Shown here one piece after another: positions 14,513 to 22,274 of a stretch of DNA of 34,841 nt. The translations under genes and the position numbers were made by a program. This DNA comes from an uncultured Ruminococcus sp. (GTDB taxonomy: Bacteria; Bacillota; Clostridia; Oscillospirales; Acutalibacteraceae): the NCBI GenBank assembly GCA_902793125.1, contig CADBCC010000014.1, positions 1 through 34,841 on the forward strand, given 5' to 3'. The notes below the pieces were generated by a model. The model worked only from the letters and a program-made list of their open reading frames with translations. It did no database searches and was not told the origin of the DNA. How positions within the stretch are numbered: position 1 is the stretch's first letter; every line of letters begins with the position of its first letter.

Positions 14513-16576
14513 TTGAAACAATATGACGCTAAAAACATTTTGAATATCGCTTTCGCGGGACACGCGGGATGCGGAAAAACTTCTCTTGCCGAGTCAATGC
14601 TCTATTTAGCAAAGGCAAGCGACCGTCTCGGAAAGGTTGACGACGGAAACACCGTATTGGACTATGATTCCGAGGAAATTAAACGCCACGTATCGCTGAA
14701 TACTGCCGTTGCTCCTTTGGAGTGGAAAAACACAAAAATAAATATTATCGATACTCCCGGACTCTTTGACTTTGAAGGAGGAGTTTCCGAGGGCATGCGC
14801 GCGGCTGACAGCGCTTTAATCGTTGTTTCGGGAAAAGACGGCGTAGGCGTCGGAACCGAAAAAGCGGTAAAGGCTGCTAATAAACAGGATATATCTAAAA
14901 TATTCTTCGTAAACGGTGTTTGTGATGAAAACGCTCGTTTCTACAGAGTGTTAGAGGACTTAAAATCTACTTTCGGACCTGCTGTATGTCCTGTAGTAGT
15001 TCCTTATATCGAAAACGGAAAAGCTGAAATATATGTAAATCTTTTTGAGTATCGTGCCTATCGCTATGAAAAAGGCGTTGCTGCTCCTTGCGATATGCCT
15101 GATTTAGGCGACCGTCTTGAAGGATTAAGAGAAGCTATTAAAGAAGCTGTTGCCGAAACAAGCGAAGAAATGCTCGATAAATTCTTAGAGGGCGAGGAGT
15201 TTACTCCGGAAGAAATCGTAGTAGGCGTATCCCAGGGCGTAAAAGACGGTTCAATTTGTCCCGTATTCTGCGGCGACGCTCATAATACATTCGCTATCGA
15301 TATGTTCCTTAATTCGCTTATCTGGCTCGCTCCCAAGGCTGAGTCCCACAGCGAGGTCGGTGTCGATCCAAACGGCGAACCTGTAGAGATTTCCGTATCC
15401 GCAGACGGCGCCGCGGCAGGTATTGTATTTAAGACAGTATCCGACCCGTTCGTAGGTAAGCTTTCCTATATTAAGGCTGTTTCGGGTAAGATTTCATCCG
15501 ATGTACCCGTTATAAATATGAGAACAGGCGAACCTGTTCGTATTACAAAGGTTCTTACAGTACGCGGTAAAAAGCAGGAAGACGCCAAGGCTATCGTTGC
15601 CGGCGATATCGGAGCAATTCCGAAGCTCAACGACGTAAAGACAGGCGATACACTCTGCTCACCGCTTAGAAAAGTAACTTTGGAAGGAATCTCCTACAAT
15701 GTTTCTTCTTACTCAAGAGCAATTAAACCCAAGACCAAGGGCGATGAAGATAAGGTTGCTCAGGCGGTTAAGAAGGTTATGGAAGAAGATCCCACAATTA
15801 AATATTTCCACAACCACGAAACCCATCAGATGCTCGTTTACGGTATGGGCGAACAGCATCTTGACGTTCTTATCTCCAAGATAAAGAGCAAATATAATGT
15901 TGACGCTGTTTTGGACGTTCCCAAGGTTGCGTACAGAGAAACTATCCGCAAGCCTGTTAAAGTACAGGGACGCCATAAGAAACAGTCCGGCGGCCACGGC
16001 CAGTTCGGCGACGTTTGGATTGAGTTCTCGCCCTGCGACAGCGACTCTTTAGAGTTCACAGAGTCAATCGTTGGCGGCGCGGTTCCCAAGGGATTCTTCC
16101 CCGCGGTAGAAAAAGGTCTGCGCGACGCTATCCAGAAAGGACCTTTAGCGGGTTATCCGGTAGTTGGTCTTAAAGCGAATCTGTACGACGGTTCCTACCA
16201 TCCTGTAGACAGCTCGGAGATGTCCTTCAAGATGGCGGCTATGATTGCTTACAAGAACGGACTTCCCCAGGCGAGCCCGACTCTTCTCGAGCCTATCGGT
16301 TCATTAGCGGCAACAGTTCCCGATGACCATATGGGCGATGTAATGGGTGAAGTTACAAAACGCCGCGGCAGAGTTACAGGTATGAACCCCGCCGAGGAAA
16401 AAGGAATGCAGGTTGTTGAAGCCGAAGTTCCCGTAGCCGAGATGGACGACTTCGCTACATTTATCCGCCAGTGTACTCAAGGACGCGGAAGCTATACTTT
16501 CGAGTTCGTTCGTTACGAGGACGCTCCCGCTAATGTAGCCGCTAAGGTTATTGAGGAAAGAAAAGAAGACGAATAA
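14513..16576 (+). CDS. EF-G-like translational GTPase paralogue with degenerate GTPase motifs
   Basis: 687 residues from TTG 14513 (GAAAGGG 11 nt upstream). The domain order is that of EF-G: GTPase domain, domain II, domain III, domain IV (GGHGQFGDVWIEF) and a C-terminal domain V. Canonical EF-G translocates tRNA and mRNA on the ribosome. Several key residues differ here. The P-loop is GHAGCGKT (16-23), switch II reads DTPGLFDF with Leu84 where EF-G has the catalytic His, and the base-recognition motif NKxD is Asn134-Gly-Val-Cys. It therefore resembles the accessory FusA2-type group rather than the housekeeping EF-G, and may hydrolyse GTP slowly or bind nucleotide atypically. A tetracycline-resistance role is possible but unsupported. 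It is transcribed alone from its own promoter. Confidence 0.85.
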   Translation: MKQYDAKNILNIAFAGHAGCGKTSLAESMLYLAKASDRLGKVDDGNTVLDYDSEEIKRHVSLNTAVAPLEWKNTKINIIDTPGLFDFEGGVSEGMRAADSALIVVSGKDGVGVGTEKAVKAANKQDISKIFFVNGVCDENARFYRVLEDLKSTFGPAVCPVVVPYIENGKAEIYVNLFEYRAYRYEKGVAAPCDMPDLGDRLEGLREAIKEAVAETSEEMLDKFLEGEEFTPEEIVVGVSQGVKDGSICPVFCGDAHNTFAIDMFLNSLIWLAPKAESHSEVGVDPNGEPVEISVSADGAAAGIVFKTVSDPFVGKLSYIKAVSGKISSDVPVINMRTGEPVRITKVLTVRGKKQEDAKAIVAGDIGAIPKLNDVKTGDTLCSPLRKVTLEGISYNVSSYSRAIKPKTKGDEDKVAQAVKKVMEEDPTIKYFHNHETHQMLVYGMGEQHLDVLISKIKSKYNVDAVLDVPKVAYRETIRKPVKVQGRHKKQSGGHGQFGDVWIEFSPCDSDSLEFTESIVGGAVPKGFFPAVEKGLRDAIQKGPLAGYPVVGLKANLYDGSYHPVDSSEMSFKMAAMIAYKNGLPQASPTLLEPIGSLAATVPDDHMGDVMGEVTKRRGRVTGMNPAEEKGMQVVEAEVPVAEMDDFATFIRQCTQGRGSYTFEFVRYEDAPANVAAKVIEERKEDE

Positions 16577-16593
16577 AGAATAAAAATCTTTAC

Positions 16594-16620
16594 AGGGGTT
16601 AGCGCTGAAAGCTAACCCCT
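16594..16620 (+). terminator. Stable hairpin after the EF-G-like gene, without a T-tract
   Basis: A perfect 10-bp stem AGGGGTTAGC / GCTAACCCCT (16594-16603 with 16611-16620) with a 7-nt loop is followed by AAATTA. Without a T-run it is a poor intrinsic terminator and may be a processing or stability element allowing read-through into the next gene. Confidence 0.5.
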
Positions 16621-16637
16621 AAATTATGCACAATTTT

Positions 16638-16701
16638 TAATTACCTCCATAATATGTAGTGTTAACAAGCAAAATGCTTAATACAAATTTGGAGGTAATT
16701 A
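16638..16701 (+). promoter_or_regulatory. Inverted repeat that can sequester the ribosome-binding site of the Cys-rich gene
   Basis: TAATTACCTCC (16638-16648) is the exact reverse complement of GGAGGTAATTA (16691-16701), which contains the Shine-Dalgarno of the gene starting at 16705. The 42-nt loop holds a small AAGC/GCTT hairpin (16667-16679). In an mRNA that includes both arms, the ribosome-binding site would be hidden. A possible -10 (TAATAT, 16650-16655) inside the region would instead produce an mRNA without the left arm and free translation. Confidence 0.5.
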
Positions 16702-16704
16702 CTT

Positions 16705-17505
16705 ATGCCGGATATAAAAAATCCCGCGAACAGCGACAACGCGGATTCTGCGGAGCAGTCTTTTTGTATAGATGCCGACCGCGTTTATGATTCCTGCGGA
16801 GACAAGGATTGTTTGTCGGAAATGAGAGTATTCTTTACCGAAGCTAACCAGGCGGTTATAAATTCCGCTGTGTCGGTAAGAATAAGAGAAGCCAATATTT
16901 TAAATACGGTTGTTAACGTTGAGCCCGTAACATACCACTGCGGATTCTACTCGGTTGATATGACGTTCTACTTTGAAATTGTTCTCGATGTCTTTACAAG
17001 CGACGGCTCCGCGCCGACAACGATAAACGGACTTTCCGTATTCGCGAAGCGCGTTATTCTTTACGGCGGAAGCGGAAATGTAGCGGTGTTCTCGAGCGAA
17101 CCCGAAAGCACCTGCGCCGATCCCGATGAATCGAGCCTGCCGGTCGCGAAAGTACAGGTAGCCCAGCCGATGGCTCTTACAGCCTGTCTTACCGAATGCT
17201 GCAGCCCGTGTATGCCGAGCGCGGCAATTCCCGACTGTGTAACCGATTATTTCGGCGGAGCTATTGTGCCGTCACAGGCTCGTTCCGTACTTGCTACAAT
17301 AGGCGTTTTCACAATAGTACAACTCAAACGCACCGTACAGATGCTTATTCCCGCTTTCGATTTCTGTGTGCCCGATAAGGAGTGCGTAACTTCTACGGAT
17401 AACCCCTGCGATATGTTTTCGAAGGTTGATTTCCCTGTAGAACAGTTCTTCCCGCCCAACTTAGCGGATATCGACCCGGATAATATTGAAACTTGCTGTA
17501 ATTAA
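16705..17505 (+). CDS. Cys-rich conserved clostridial protein of unknown function
   Basis: 266 residues with no signal peptide or membrane segment. The N-terminal third has a pattern recalled from other Clostridia: FCIDADRVYDSC, then KDCLSEMRVFF, a beta-rich middle (FYSVDMTFYFEIVLDVF, KRVILYG, VAVFSS) and a late VQMLIPAFDFCVPDKEC segment. Cysteines cluster at both ends and in the middle (CLTECCSPCMPS), suggesting metal binding or disulfide cross-linking. The chain ends in CC. A spore-coat or envelope-assembly role is attractive for such a soluble Cys-rich protein but is only an inference. GGAGG lies 9 nt before the ATG and is inside the inverted repeat. Confidence 0.7.
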   Translation: MPDIKNPANSDNADSAEQSFCIDADRVYDSCGDKDCLSEMRVFFTEANQAVINSAVSVRIREANILNTVVNVEPVTYHCGFYSVDMTFYFEIVLDVFTSDGSAPTTINGLSVFAKRVILYGGSGNVAVFSSEPESTCADPDESSLPVAKVQVAQPMALTACLTECCSPCMPSAAIPDCVTDYFGGAIVPSQARSVLATIGVFTIVQLKRTVQMLIPAFDFCVPDKECVTSTDNPCDMFSKVDFPVEQFFPPNLADIDPDNIETCCN

Positions 17506-17530
17506 ATAAAAATGAATAGTAAATAATTAT

Positions 17531-17573
17531 GGTCGGGAGACGTTGGTGAAAATACCGTTCTGTCTGCCCGACC
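17531..17573. terminator. Long hairpin between convergent genes
   Basis: GGTCGGGAGAC (17531-17541) pairs with GTCTGCCCGACC (17562-17573) with a single bulged G, and an inner GGT/ACC extension is possible. It lies between the Cys-rich gene and the minus-strand HAD gene and can fold from either strand; T-tracts are weak on both sides. Confidence 0.6.
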
Positions 17574-17588
17574 GTAATATTTTATATA

Positions 17589-18440
17589 TCAATCTCCGAT
17601 TGATTTCAACTGTCTGCTGTATTCTTCGTTGAGCTTGTCCGAAATAGCCATATTGCGGATAATGTCCTTGATTGTTTTATCGAGCCCCGAGCCTTCACTG
17701 TAGTCCGCGGGATAGATAAAATCAACTCTGTCTTTTTTCAGAAGCTCTTTTACCTTTTCGTCGAGCGTCTGATAAACCGCGATAGCCTTGCCGCCGTAGC
17801 TTTTCATCATTTTCATACAAGGTACGTCTGAAAGTCCGTCGCCTATGTAAATCATATTCTGAAACGGAATACGCTTACTGTCGTCAGGCATACTGCGGTT
17901 TAAGTCTATATCGTTGGAAACGTCAAGCACACCTTTGTTGATACGGTAAACGAACTGGGTTTTGTTGGTGTAGTTAACCGCGGTTTTAGGCCACACGGCT
18001 GTACCGCCGCTGTCGTAAAGATATTCGCAGGCGAAAATATTTTTAAACTCTCCGCTTATTACTGTTCCGTCAATAATCTCTTTCATACCCGACGAAATAA
18101 CGTAATGCTCAATTTTAACACCGTTATCTTCGCCGAATTTATTGATTCGGTTAAACCACTCAATTACCCCCGGAAAGAACTCTATGCCTTTTCCGTTTTC
18201 TTCGAGACGGCTTCTTTTAAGCGGAATATTTTTTTCTTTGGAGATTTTAATCGCCGCGTACATATAAGCAAGTACCGAGTCCATATGCTCGTTTTGCTGA
18301 ACTTCGTTTGTATAATCCCAAAATTCGCTTACCTGAAGCCCGAGGCTGGGGATAAAGCGGTAATTCTGCATATCCTTGGTGCAAAGCGTTTTATCGAAAT
18401 CATACATTACGGCGATAATCGGTTTAGAATCGCTGTTCAC
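17589..18440 (-). CDS. HAD-superfamily phosphatase (HAD-IB-like)
   Basis: 283 residues from GTG 18440, three bases after the stop of the cyclophilin gene, with AAGGAG in the end of that gene. HAD motif I is DFDKTL (nucleophile Asp, acid/base Asp), motif II is the Ser-Ser-Gly in YVISSGMKEI, and motif IV is GDGLSDVP with the metal-binding Asp. A helical cap between motifs I and II (about 20-110) suggests a PSPase/HAD-IB arrangement, but the short PSPase signature is not intact. It is expected to be a soluble phosphatase; the substrate is unknown. The close spacing suggests co-transcription with the cyclophilin lipoprotein. Confidence 0.8.
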   Translation of the reverse strand: MNSDSKPIIAVMYDFDKTLCTKDMQNYRFIPSLGLQVSEFWDYTNEVQQNEHMDSVLAYMYAAIKISKEKNIPLKRSRLEENGKGIEFFPGVIEWFNRINKFGEDNGVKIEHYVISSGMKEIIDGTVISGEFKNIFACEYLYDSGGTAVWPKTAVNYTNKTQFVYRINKGVLDVSNDIDLNRSMPDDSKRIPFQNMIYIGDGLSDVPCMKMMKSYGGKAIAVYQTLDEKVKELLKKDRVDFIYPADYSEGSGLDKTIKDIIRNMAISDKLNEEYSRQLKSIGD

Positions 18441-18443
18441 TTA

Positions 18444-19448
18444 TTATTTGTACTCCTTGATATCTATGCTCTTGATAGTGACGTCTTTTGCGGGTTTGTC
18501 CGAGCTGTCTGTTTTAACTGCCGCGATTTTGTCAACAACATCCATACCGTCGTAAACCTGAGCGAATACGGTGTGGCCGGCGTCAACAGCATTGTAAGCG
18601 CCGTCGAGAGACGGGTTGCCGCCGTTCTTCTCGTAAAGCGACTGGATTTCTTCGGGTACAACCGCGGCGTCGTAAGCCTGGGTTCCGATCTGGGAAACAA
18701 GCGACGCTAAGTTGGTTGAGTTGTCTTTGTTGTTCACAAAGTACGGTTTAATCTGATTGTTCCAGTTGTCGATCTGCGCTTTAAAACCGCCGTTGTTTTT
18801 AAATACATCTTTGTTCTGCTGGTTAATAAAGAACTGGCTTCCGTTTGTATCTTTTCCGCTGTTTGCCATAGCTACGGAACCGCGGATATTTACGAGTTTA
18901 TCGCAGAACTCATCTTCGAACTTTCCGCCGTTTGCGCTCTTACCGCCTGTGCCGTTGGCGTTTTCGTAATCTCCGCCCTGAATCATAAAGTCTTTAATAA
19001 CTCTGTGGAAAATGCAGTTGTTGTATTTTCCGCTTTCAGCGAGTTTTACGAAGTTATCAACGGTATTAGGAGCGTATTTCTTAAAGAGTCTCAAAGAAAT
19101 ATCGCCCATATTGGTGTGCATAACGGCTACTGTTTCGCCTTTTGAGGGTTTATCAAGCTGGAATCCGTATTTTTCTTTTTCGGCGTATGTTATTTGCGGG
19201 TCTACACCGAACTGTGTAACGTCAACTCCGCTCTTTTTTAAGTCGTCAACAGCGGCGCTGGTTTTCGCGTCTGAATCAGCGGGTTTGTTGTTGGAATTTT
19301 CAGCCTGTGTAGCAGCGTTGTTCTGAGCTTCGGTAACGGGAGCCTGGGTTTCACCGTTATTGCCTGAGCCGCATGATGTAAGCGCTGCCGCCGAAGCGGA
19401 AAGCAGAACCGCGGATAATAAAATGGAAATTATTTTTTTTGATTTCAT
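18444..19448 (-). CDS. Cyclophilin-type peptidyl-prolyl isomerase lipoprotein
   Basis: 334 residues. The type II signal peptide ends Ala-Leu-Thr-Ser-Cys26, so the enzyme should sit on the outer face of the membrane. A low-complexity Gln/Asn/Thr linker (27-70) precedes a cyclophilin domain (about 103-334): TNMGDISLRLF, CIFHRVIKDFMIQGGD, and SQFFI, which carry the active-site Arg, Phe, Met and Gln. Compared with the short bacterial type, there is an insert of about 75 residues after SQFFINQ (FKNNGGF to PSLDGAY) before the closing VFAQVYDGMDVVDKI. It probably speeds folding of exported proteins. Ribosome-binding site AAAGGGAAAG; promoter at 19487-19515. Confidence 0.92.
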   Translation of the reverse strand: MKSKKIISILLSAVLLSASAAALTSCGSGNNGETQAPVTEAQNNAATQAENSNNKPADSDAKTSAAVDDLKKSGVDVTQFGVDPQITYAEKEKYGFQLDKPSKGETVAVMHTNMGDISLRLFKKYAPNTVDNFVKLAESGKYNNCIFHRVIKDFMIQGGDYENANGTGGKSANGGKFEDEFCDKLVNIRGSVAMANSGKDTNGSQFFINQQNKDVFKNNGGFKAQIDNWNNQIKPYFVNNKDNSTNLASLVSQIGTQAYDAAVVPEEIQSLYEKNGGNPSLDGAYNAVDAGHTVFAQVYDGMDVVDKIAAVKTDSSDKPAKDVTIKSIDIKEYK

Positions 19449-19486
19449 AAACTTTCCCTTTCTTGAATTGAAATTTTTACTATATT

Positions 19487-19515
19487 ATTGTATTATAAAT
19501 TACCCTAAAATGCAA
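19487..19515 (-). promoter_or_regulatory. Promoter of the cyclophilin-HAD operon
   Basis: Minus strand TTGCAT (19515-19510), 17 bp, TACAAT (19492-19487), about 40 bp before the start codon. Confidence 0.7.
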
Positions 19516-19581
19516 GAGTAATAAATGCACATTATTTTTCATATGATTTTTTAGGAAATATCATTTACTGGAGGAATTTCA

Positions 19582-20514
19582 ATGTCAACATTCTTGCCTG
19601 AGGGTAACCTGCTGAAAACCGAGGAAAATCAGGTTTATATAAATAATCCCGAAAAGCTGAAAGAAGCGATGAATAAGCAGAAAATTCTCGAAGCTACCGC
19701 GATTGTGTGCGACCGCGAACATAATCTTCATTTAAAGCTTGGGAATATAAACGCGGTAATTCCCCGCGAGGAAGGCGCTTTGGGAATACGCGAAGGCACA
19801 ATCCGCGATATAGCCGTTATTTCGAGGGTTAACCGCCCGGTATGTTTTGTTGTAAGCGATATTACCTCGGACGAAAACGGAAATCCTTTGGCTGTTCTTT
19901 CCCGCGAAAAAGCCCAGCGTATGTGTTTTGATAATTACATAGATACTTTAATTGAGGGAGATATTATTGACGCGAAAGTCAGCCGTATGGAAACTTTCGG
20001 CGTTTTTGCCGATATAGGCTGCGGAGTCGCGGCGCTGATGCCGATTGATACAATATCTGTTTCCAGAATAACTCATCCGCGCGAACGGTTTTCTGTCGGA
20101 ATGAATATTAAAGCCGTAATTAAGTCCATCGAAAACGGAAGAATAAGTCTCAGCCATAAAGAACTTTTGGGAACATGGGAGCAGAACGCCGAGATTTTTT
20201 CGCCCGGAGAAACCGTAAGCGGAATAATAAGAAGCGTTGAAAGCTACGGTTCCTTTGTAGAGCTTACGCCGAATTTGGCGGGACTCGCGGAACCTTATCC
20301 CGGCGCGGAAGAGGGAATGAGAGTCAGCGTATATATAAAAAGCATTATCCCGAAAAAGATGAAAATAAAGCTTATTATAATTGATACTTTTCCGTATAAA
20401 AACTATCCGGAAAAACCCGAATACTTTATAAACGATTCCCATATTGATAAGTTTACTTATTCGCCCGCGGGAAGTTCGCGCCTTATTGAAACCGATTTTT
20501 CGGAAAACAGATAA
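19582..20514 (+). CDS. S1-repeat RNA-binding protein (ribosomal protein S1-like)
   Basis: 310 residues, soluble. The N-terminal third (about 35-110) looks like a degenerate S1-like barrel. Two recognisable S1 motifs follow. The first runs from about 123 to 192 (GDIIDAKVSRMETFGVFADI, then RFSVGMNIKAVIKSI, then GRISLSHKELLGTW). The second runs from about 207 to 272 (GETVSGIIRSVESYGSFVEL). Clostridial proteins of this kind are usually annotated as 30S protein S1 or S1-domain proteins and bind single-stranded RNA, possibly during translation. It is much shorter than the four-to-six-repeat S1 of Proteobacteria. GGAGG lies 7 nt before the ATG. The gene is alone, divergent from the cyclophilin operon. 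Confidence 0.85.
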   Translation: MSTFLPEGNLLKTEENQVYINNPEKLKEAMNKQKILEATAIVCDREHNLHLKLGNINAVIPREEGALGIREGTIRDIAVISRVNRPVCFVVSDITSDENGNPLAVLSREKAQRMCFDNYIDTLIEGDIIDAKVSRMETFGVFADIGCGVAALMPIDTISVSRITHPRERFSVGMNIKAVIKSIENGRISLSHKELLGTWEQNAEIFSPGETVSGIIRSVESYGSFVELTPNLAGLAEPYPGAEEGMRVSVYIKSIIPKKMKIKLIIIDTFPYKNYPEKPEYFINDSHIDKFTYSPAGSSRLIETDFSENR

Positions 20515-20519
20515 AAGAA

Positions 20520-20554
20520 AAAGGATGCCTCAAATGAGACATCCTTTCGTTTTT
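20520..20554. terminator. Bidirectional terminator between the S1-like and DUF6465 genes
   Basis: AAAGGATG (20520-20527) pairs with CATCCTTT (20540-20547), extended inward by CTC/GAG across one mismatch. The plus side continues CGTTTTT and the minus side TTTCTTTT, so it can serve both convergent genes. Confidence 0.8.
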
Positions 20555-20562
20555 AAAATTAA

Positions 20563-20967
20563 TTAGCAGAAAAATACATCCATTTCTTTTTCTACGCCGT
20601 CAGCAACGAAGTAAGCTTTGCTCTCTTCGGGCTTGATATAAACTGTAAGCTCCTTAGCGGACTTGCCGTTTGTCTTCTTAACGTTCTGAACTACCTCGTC
20701 GATAGAAACCTGAACTCCGCCGAACTCTACGAATACGTTAACCTTAGCGGCTGTTTTCTTTGTAGCAGCAGCCTTCTTAGCGGGAGCAGCCTTCTTAGCA
20801 GCAGTCTTCTTAGCGGGAGTTTTCTTAGCAGCAGCCTTTGTAGCTGTTTTCTTCTCCGCAGTTTTAGCAGCTGTCTTGGCAGCAGTCTTTGTTTCAGCCT
20901 TTGCAGCTGTCTTAGTTGCTGTCTTCTTCTCAGCAGCTTTAGTTTCAGTCTTCTTTGTTGTTGCCAT
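20563..20967 (-). CDS. Histone H1-like Lys/Ala-rich protein with C-terminal DUF6465 domain
   Basis: 134 residues from ATG 20967, which has GAGGAGGTC upstream; a longer frame to 21021 would add a hydrophobic stretch with no ribosome-binding site. Residues 2-75 consist almost only of Lys, Ala, Thr and a few Glu and Pro in AAK/TAAK-type repeats, like the tails of histone H1-like and HU-extension proteins. Residues 76-134 (VNVFVEFGGVQVSIDEVV to EKEMDVFFC) match what is recalled of DUF6465, a short clostridial domain of unknown function. The tail should bind DNA or RNA through charge, so a nucleoid-associated role is likely but unproven. A strong promoter drives it. Confidence 0.85.
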   Translation of the reverse strand: MATTKKTETKAAEKKTATKTAAKAETKTAAKTAAKTAEKKTATKAAAKKTPAKKTAAKKAAPAKKAAATKKTAAKVNVFVEFGGVQVSIDEVVQNVKKTNGKSAKELTVYIKPEESKAYFVADGVEKEMDVFFC

Positions 20968-21040
20968 TATAATGACCTCCTCATAAAAGATAAATATTAT
21001 TATTATACAAAGTGTAAGCAATTTTATGTTTACATCTCGT

Positions 21041-21068
21041 ATTATACTATAGTTTTTTTAAATGTCAA
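21041..21068 (-). promoter_or_regulatory. Strong promoter of the DUF6465 gene
   Basis: Minus strand TTGACA (21068-21063), 16-bp spacer, TATAAT (21046-21041): consensus hexamers, in keeping with an abundant nucleoid-type protein. Confidence 0.8.
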
Positions 21069-21199
21069 CGAATTTTCAAAACTTTGGTACATTGTACAAA
21101 TTGCACAATATTATTTTTTGTTTTTATACAAAAACAACAACGAAAAATTATTCAAATTCCCATAAAATCTGAAAAAATGAAATTGTAACAAGATTGATG

Positions 21200-21228
21200 T
21201 TGTAATTCATAAGCAATGTTGATATAAT
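21200..21228 (+). promoter_or_regulatory. Promoter of the AEC transporter gene
   Basis: TTGTAA (21200-21205), 17 bp, TATAAT (21223-21228). Confidence 0.65.
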
Positions 21229-21279
21229 ATAAAGTGATTTGTTATGTCCTGATAAACGGACAATGAAAAGGGTAATTAT

Positions 21280-22209
21280 ATGTGGGATAATCTGACGGTT
21301 GTAACAATACAGGTAGCGATTCTTTTTATTTTGATTGCTGTCGGTTTTATAAGCGGAAAATTTAAGCTCATAAATAAAACGGGAGCGAAATATCTTACCA
21401 ACGTTGTTTTATATATCGCAACTCCCTGTATAATGGTTCAGTCGTTTCAGAACGTAAAATTCAGCGTTGATATAATACGCAATTTCGGTATCTGCGTATT
21501 GTGCGCTGTTTTGATTCAGGTCCTCTCGATATTTCTTTGCAGGGCGATTTTCAGAAGCAAGTCCAAAAGCAGAGAAGTAGTGTTAAGATTCGCCGGTGTT
21601 TTTTCGAACTGCGGTTTTATGTCGCTTCCGCTTCAGCACGCGATTTTAGGCGATGAGGGTGTTTTTTACGGAACAGTCTTCGTAGCCGTATTCAATATTA
21701 TCGTTTGGAGCTACGGACTTGTTGATATGAGCGGAGACAGGGCGAACTTTAAGCTTAAAAAGATTATTATTAATCCGGGTGTGCTCGGAGCTGCGTGCGC
21801 CGCGGTTCTGTTCTTTTTGCAGATTCACCTGCCCGAAATAATACTCAGCCCGATTCAATATTTGGCGGCGCTTAATACTCCTTTGCCGATGCTGGTTATC
21901 GGTTATTATCTTACAAAATTCAACTTTAAAAAATCGGTCGCTGATCCCGGAATTTACGCGGTATCCGCGGTAAGGCTTATTTTAATTCCTCTATCGGCGC
22001 TTTTGTTAATGAAACTTTTTTCGGTTGACGCGGGTATTCTTACCGCCTGCACAATAGCGTCGTCAGCGCCCGTTGCCGCTACCACAACAATGTTCGCGAC
22101 AAAATTCAACCGTGACGTTGAGCTGTCCGTCGGGCTTGTTTCAACAACAACCCTGCTGTCGATAATTACTATGCCTGTAATTATCGCGTTAGCTCAGACT
22201 ATAGGATAA
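21280..22209 (+). CDS. AEC (auxin efflux carrier) family transporter
   Basis: 309 residues, almost wholly hydrophobic, with about ten transmembrane segments in two five-helix halves. The first half contains AKYLTNVVLYIATPCIMVQSF and FSNCGFMSLPL; the second contains INPGVLGAACAAVLFF and ACTIASSAPVAATTTMFA. The broken-helix Pro and Asn/Ser positions are typical of the bile/arsenite/riboflavin transporter superfamily. Bacterial members are reported to carry organic acids such as malate, but the substrate cannot be read from sequence. It acts in the cytoplasmic membrane. AAAGGG precedes the ATG. No terminator separates it from the WYL regulator 65 bp downstream, so partial co-transcription is possible. 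Confidence 0.88.
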   Translation: MWDNLTVVTIQVAILFILIAVGFISGKFKLINKTGAKYLTNVVLYIATPCIMVQSFQNVKFSVDIIRNFGICVLCAVLIQVLSIFLCRAIFRSKSKSREVVLRFAGVFSNCGFMSLPLQHAILGDEGVFYGTVFVAVFNIIVWSYGLVDMSGDRANFKLKKIIINPGVLGAACAAVLFFLQIHLPEIILSPIQYLAALNTPLPMLVIGYYLTKFNFKKSVADPGIYAVSAVRLILIPLSALLLMKLFSVDAGILTACTIASSAPVAATTTMFATKFNRDVELSVGLVSTTTLLSIITMPVIIALAQTIG

Positions 22210-22274
22210 ACGAGATTTCCGCAACTTACCTCTTATCTGTACCGACAGTCAAAAAGAAAGGCTATGAAATTATT

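Larger units (their letters stand above)
20968..21279. other. Intergenic region between divergent DUF6465 and AEC-transporter genes
   Basis: About 310 bp of AT-rich DNA. It holds the two divergent promoters, a GTGCA-type motif pair TTGTACAAATTGCACAA (21093-21109), and a small TGTCC/GGACA hairpin (21245-21249 with 21258-21262) in the leader of the transporter gene. No gene was seen. Confidence 0.6.

Noticed and set aside
18105-18710. Plus-strand open frame of 201 codons across the HAD and cyclophilin genes
   Set aside because: It is antisense to two well-supported genes and shows no recognisable domain.
20730-20967. Repetitive GCAGC/TTCTTAG-rich segment resembling a tandem or CRISPR-like repeat
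   Set aside because: It encodes the Lys/Ala-rich tail of the DUF6465 protein; units are irregular and there are no spacers of constant length.
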